In this document: one piece after another, positions 13,938 through 14,081 of the stretch | Layout of the letters: each line of letters starts with the position of its first letter | Position numbering within the stretch: position 1 is the first letter of the stretch | Origin: Sulfurospirillum sp. | Lineage (GTDB): Bacteria; Campylobacterota; Campylobacteria; Campylobacterales; QNZT01 | Length of the DNA: 14,081 bases | NCBI GenBank assembly: GCA_003978455.1 | Contig: QNZT01000143.1 | Location: 1-14,081 of the forward strand | Direction: 5' to 3' | The notes under the pieces: generated by a model | Told to the model about the DNA's origin: nothing | The model's input: the letters and a program-made list of their open reading frames with translations, nothing else | Databases searched by the model: none | Translations under genes and position numbers: made by a program

Positions 13938-14081
13938 ATGCCAAAAGATAAAAAAACAGAAAATCCTTACTGCGTCGATGACAGCTGTGAAGTCGGACAT
14001 ACCTTTTATACTTGCCCGATGCACCCCGAGATCCATCAGGATCATCCTGGAAACTGCCCAAAATGCGGCATGGCACTTGAA
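13938..14081 (+). CDS. Copper-transporting P-type ATPase, N-terminal heavy-metal-binding domain (partial, runs off right edge)
   Basis: The first 48 codons are present. After a short charged start with YCVDDSC (C12, C17) comes the heavy-metal-binding signature YTCPMHPE (24-31) and then GNCPKCGMALE (38-48), the pattern found at the N-terminus of many CopA/CopB-type copper ATPases and in some related metal-binding proteins. The start is well supported by GGAGGT (13927-13932), 5 bases before the ATG. It is divergent from the multicopper oxidase. The membrane and catalytic domains lie beyond the window, so a shorter metal-binding protein such as a CusB-like adaptor N-terminus or a stand-alone domain is a lesser alternative. 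Confidence 0.75.
   Translation, partial: MPKDKKTENPYCVDDSCEVGHTFYTCPMHPEIHQDHPGNCPKCGMALE

Noticed and set aside
13791..14045. Minus-strand open frame across the copper regulatory region
   Set aside because: It overlaps the metal-binding N-terminus of the ATPase on the other strand and the promoter sites, and its translation has no family features.

Overview
The window looks like chromosomal DNA of a Campylobacterota (epsilonproteobacterial) bacterium, most likely a Sulfurovum-like sulfur or hydrogen oxidiser. This rests on gene content: a carboxy(nor)spermidine dehydrogenase, a stand-alone ferredoxin-thioredoxin reductase catalytic subunit, a glutamine-dependent NAD+ synthetase and an SO_0444-type Cu/Zn permease, together with moderate GC and AT-rich intergenic promoters. 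The genus is an inference. No rRNA, tRNA, CRISPR array, insertion sequence or phage gene was seen.

Left part (1-1364, minus strand): a tight run of three genes. Two are LVIVD-repeat (beta-propeller) lipoproteins separated by 2 bases. The third starts at base 61, encodes a signal peptide and runs off the left edge. Across an intergenic region with two exact TATAAT boxes lies a plus-strand DUF533/YebE-like gene (1671-2495) with a Gly/Leu-rich repetitive N-terminus. After it comes a gene-free stretch with two strong hairpins.

Middle (2652-8045): a minus-strand pair, carboxy(nor)spermidine dehydrogenase followed 33 bases later by the ferredoxin-thioredoxin reductase catalytic chain; then a third LVIVD lipoprotein (plus), a convergent orphan D12-class adenine DNA methyltransferase (minus), and divergent from it the NAD+ synthetase nadE (plus).

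Right part (8088-14081): a predicted Cu/Zn efflux permease (minus); a 981-residue CotH-kinase lipoprotein (plus) with two DxDNN-type domains, a lamin-tail domain and a chitobiase-like domain; a multicopper oxidase with a combined Tat/lipoprotein signal (minus); and, divergent from the oxidase, the first 48 codons of a P-type copper ATPase with a heavy-metal-binding domain. The oxidase and ATPase share a 143-base regulatory region with three copies of a GTGTAGCAGGT-like motif and a near-palindrome. This end of the window is best read as a copper-handling locus: cytoplasmic export by the ATPase and perhaps the permease, and periplasmic Cu(I) oxidation by the oxidase.

Five complete genes encode predicted lipoproteins, so the window is rich in envelope proteins. 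I found no wholly new defence or mobile system. The most unusual items are the CotH lipoprotein, the split LVIVD pair and the shared copper regulatory region.
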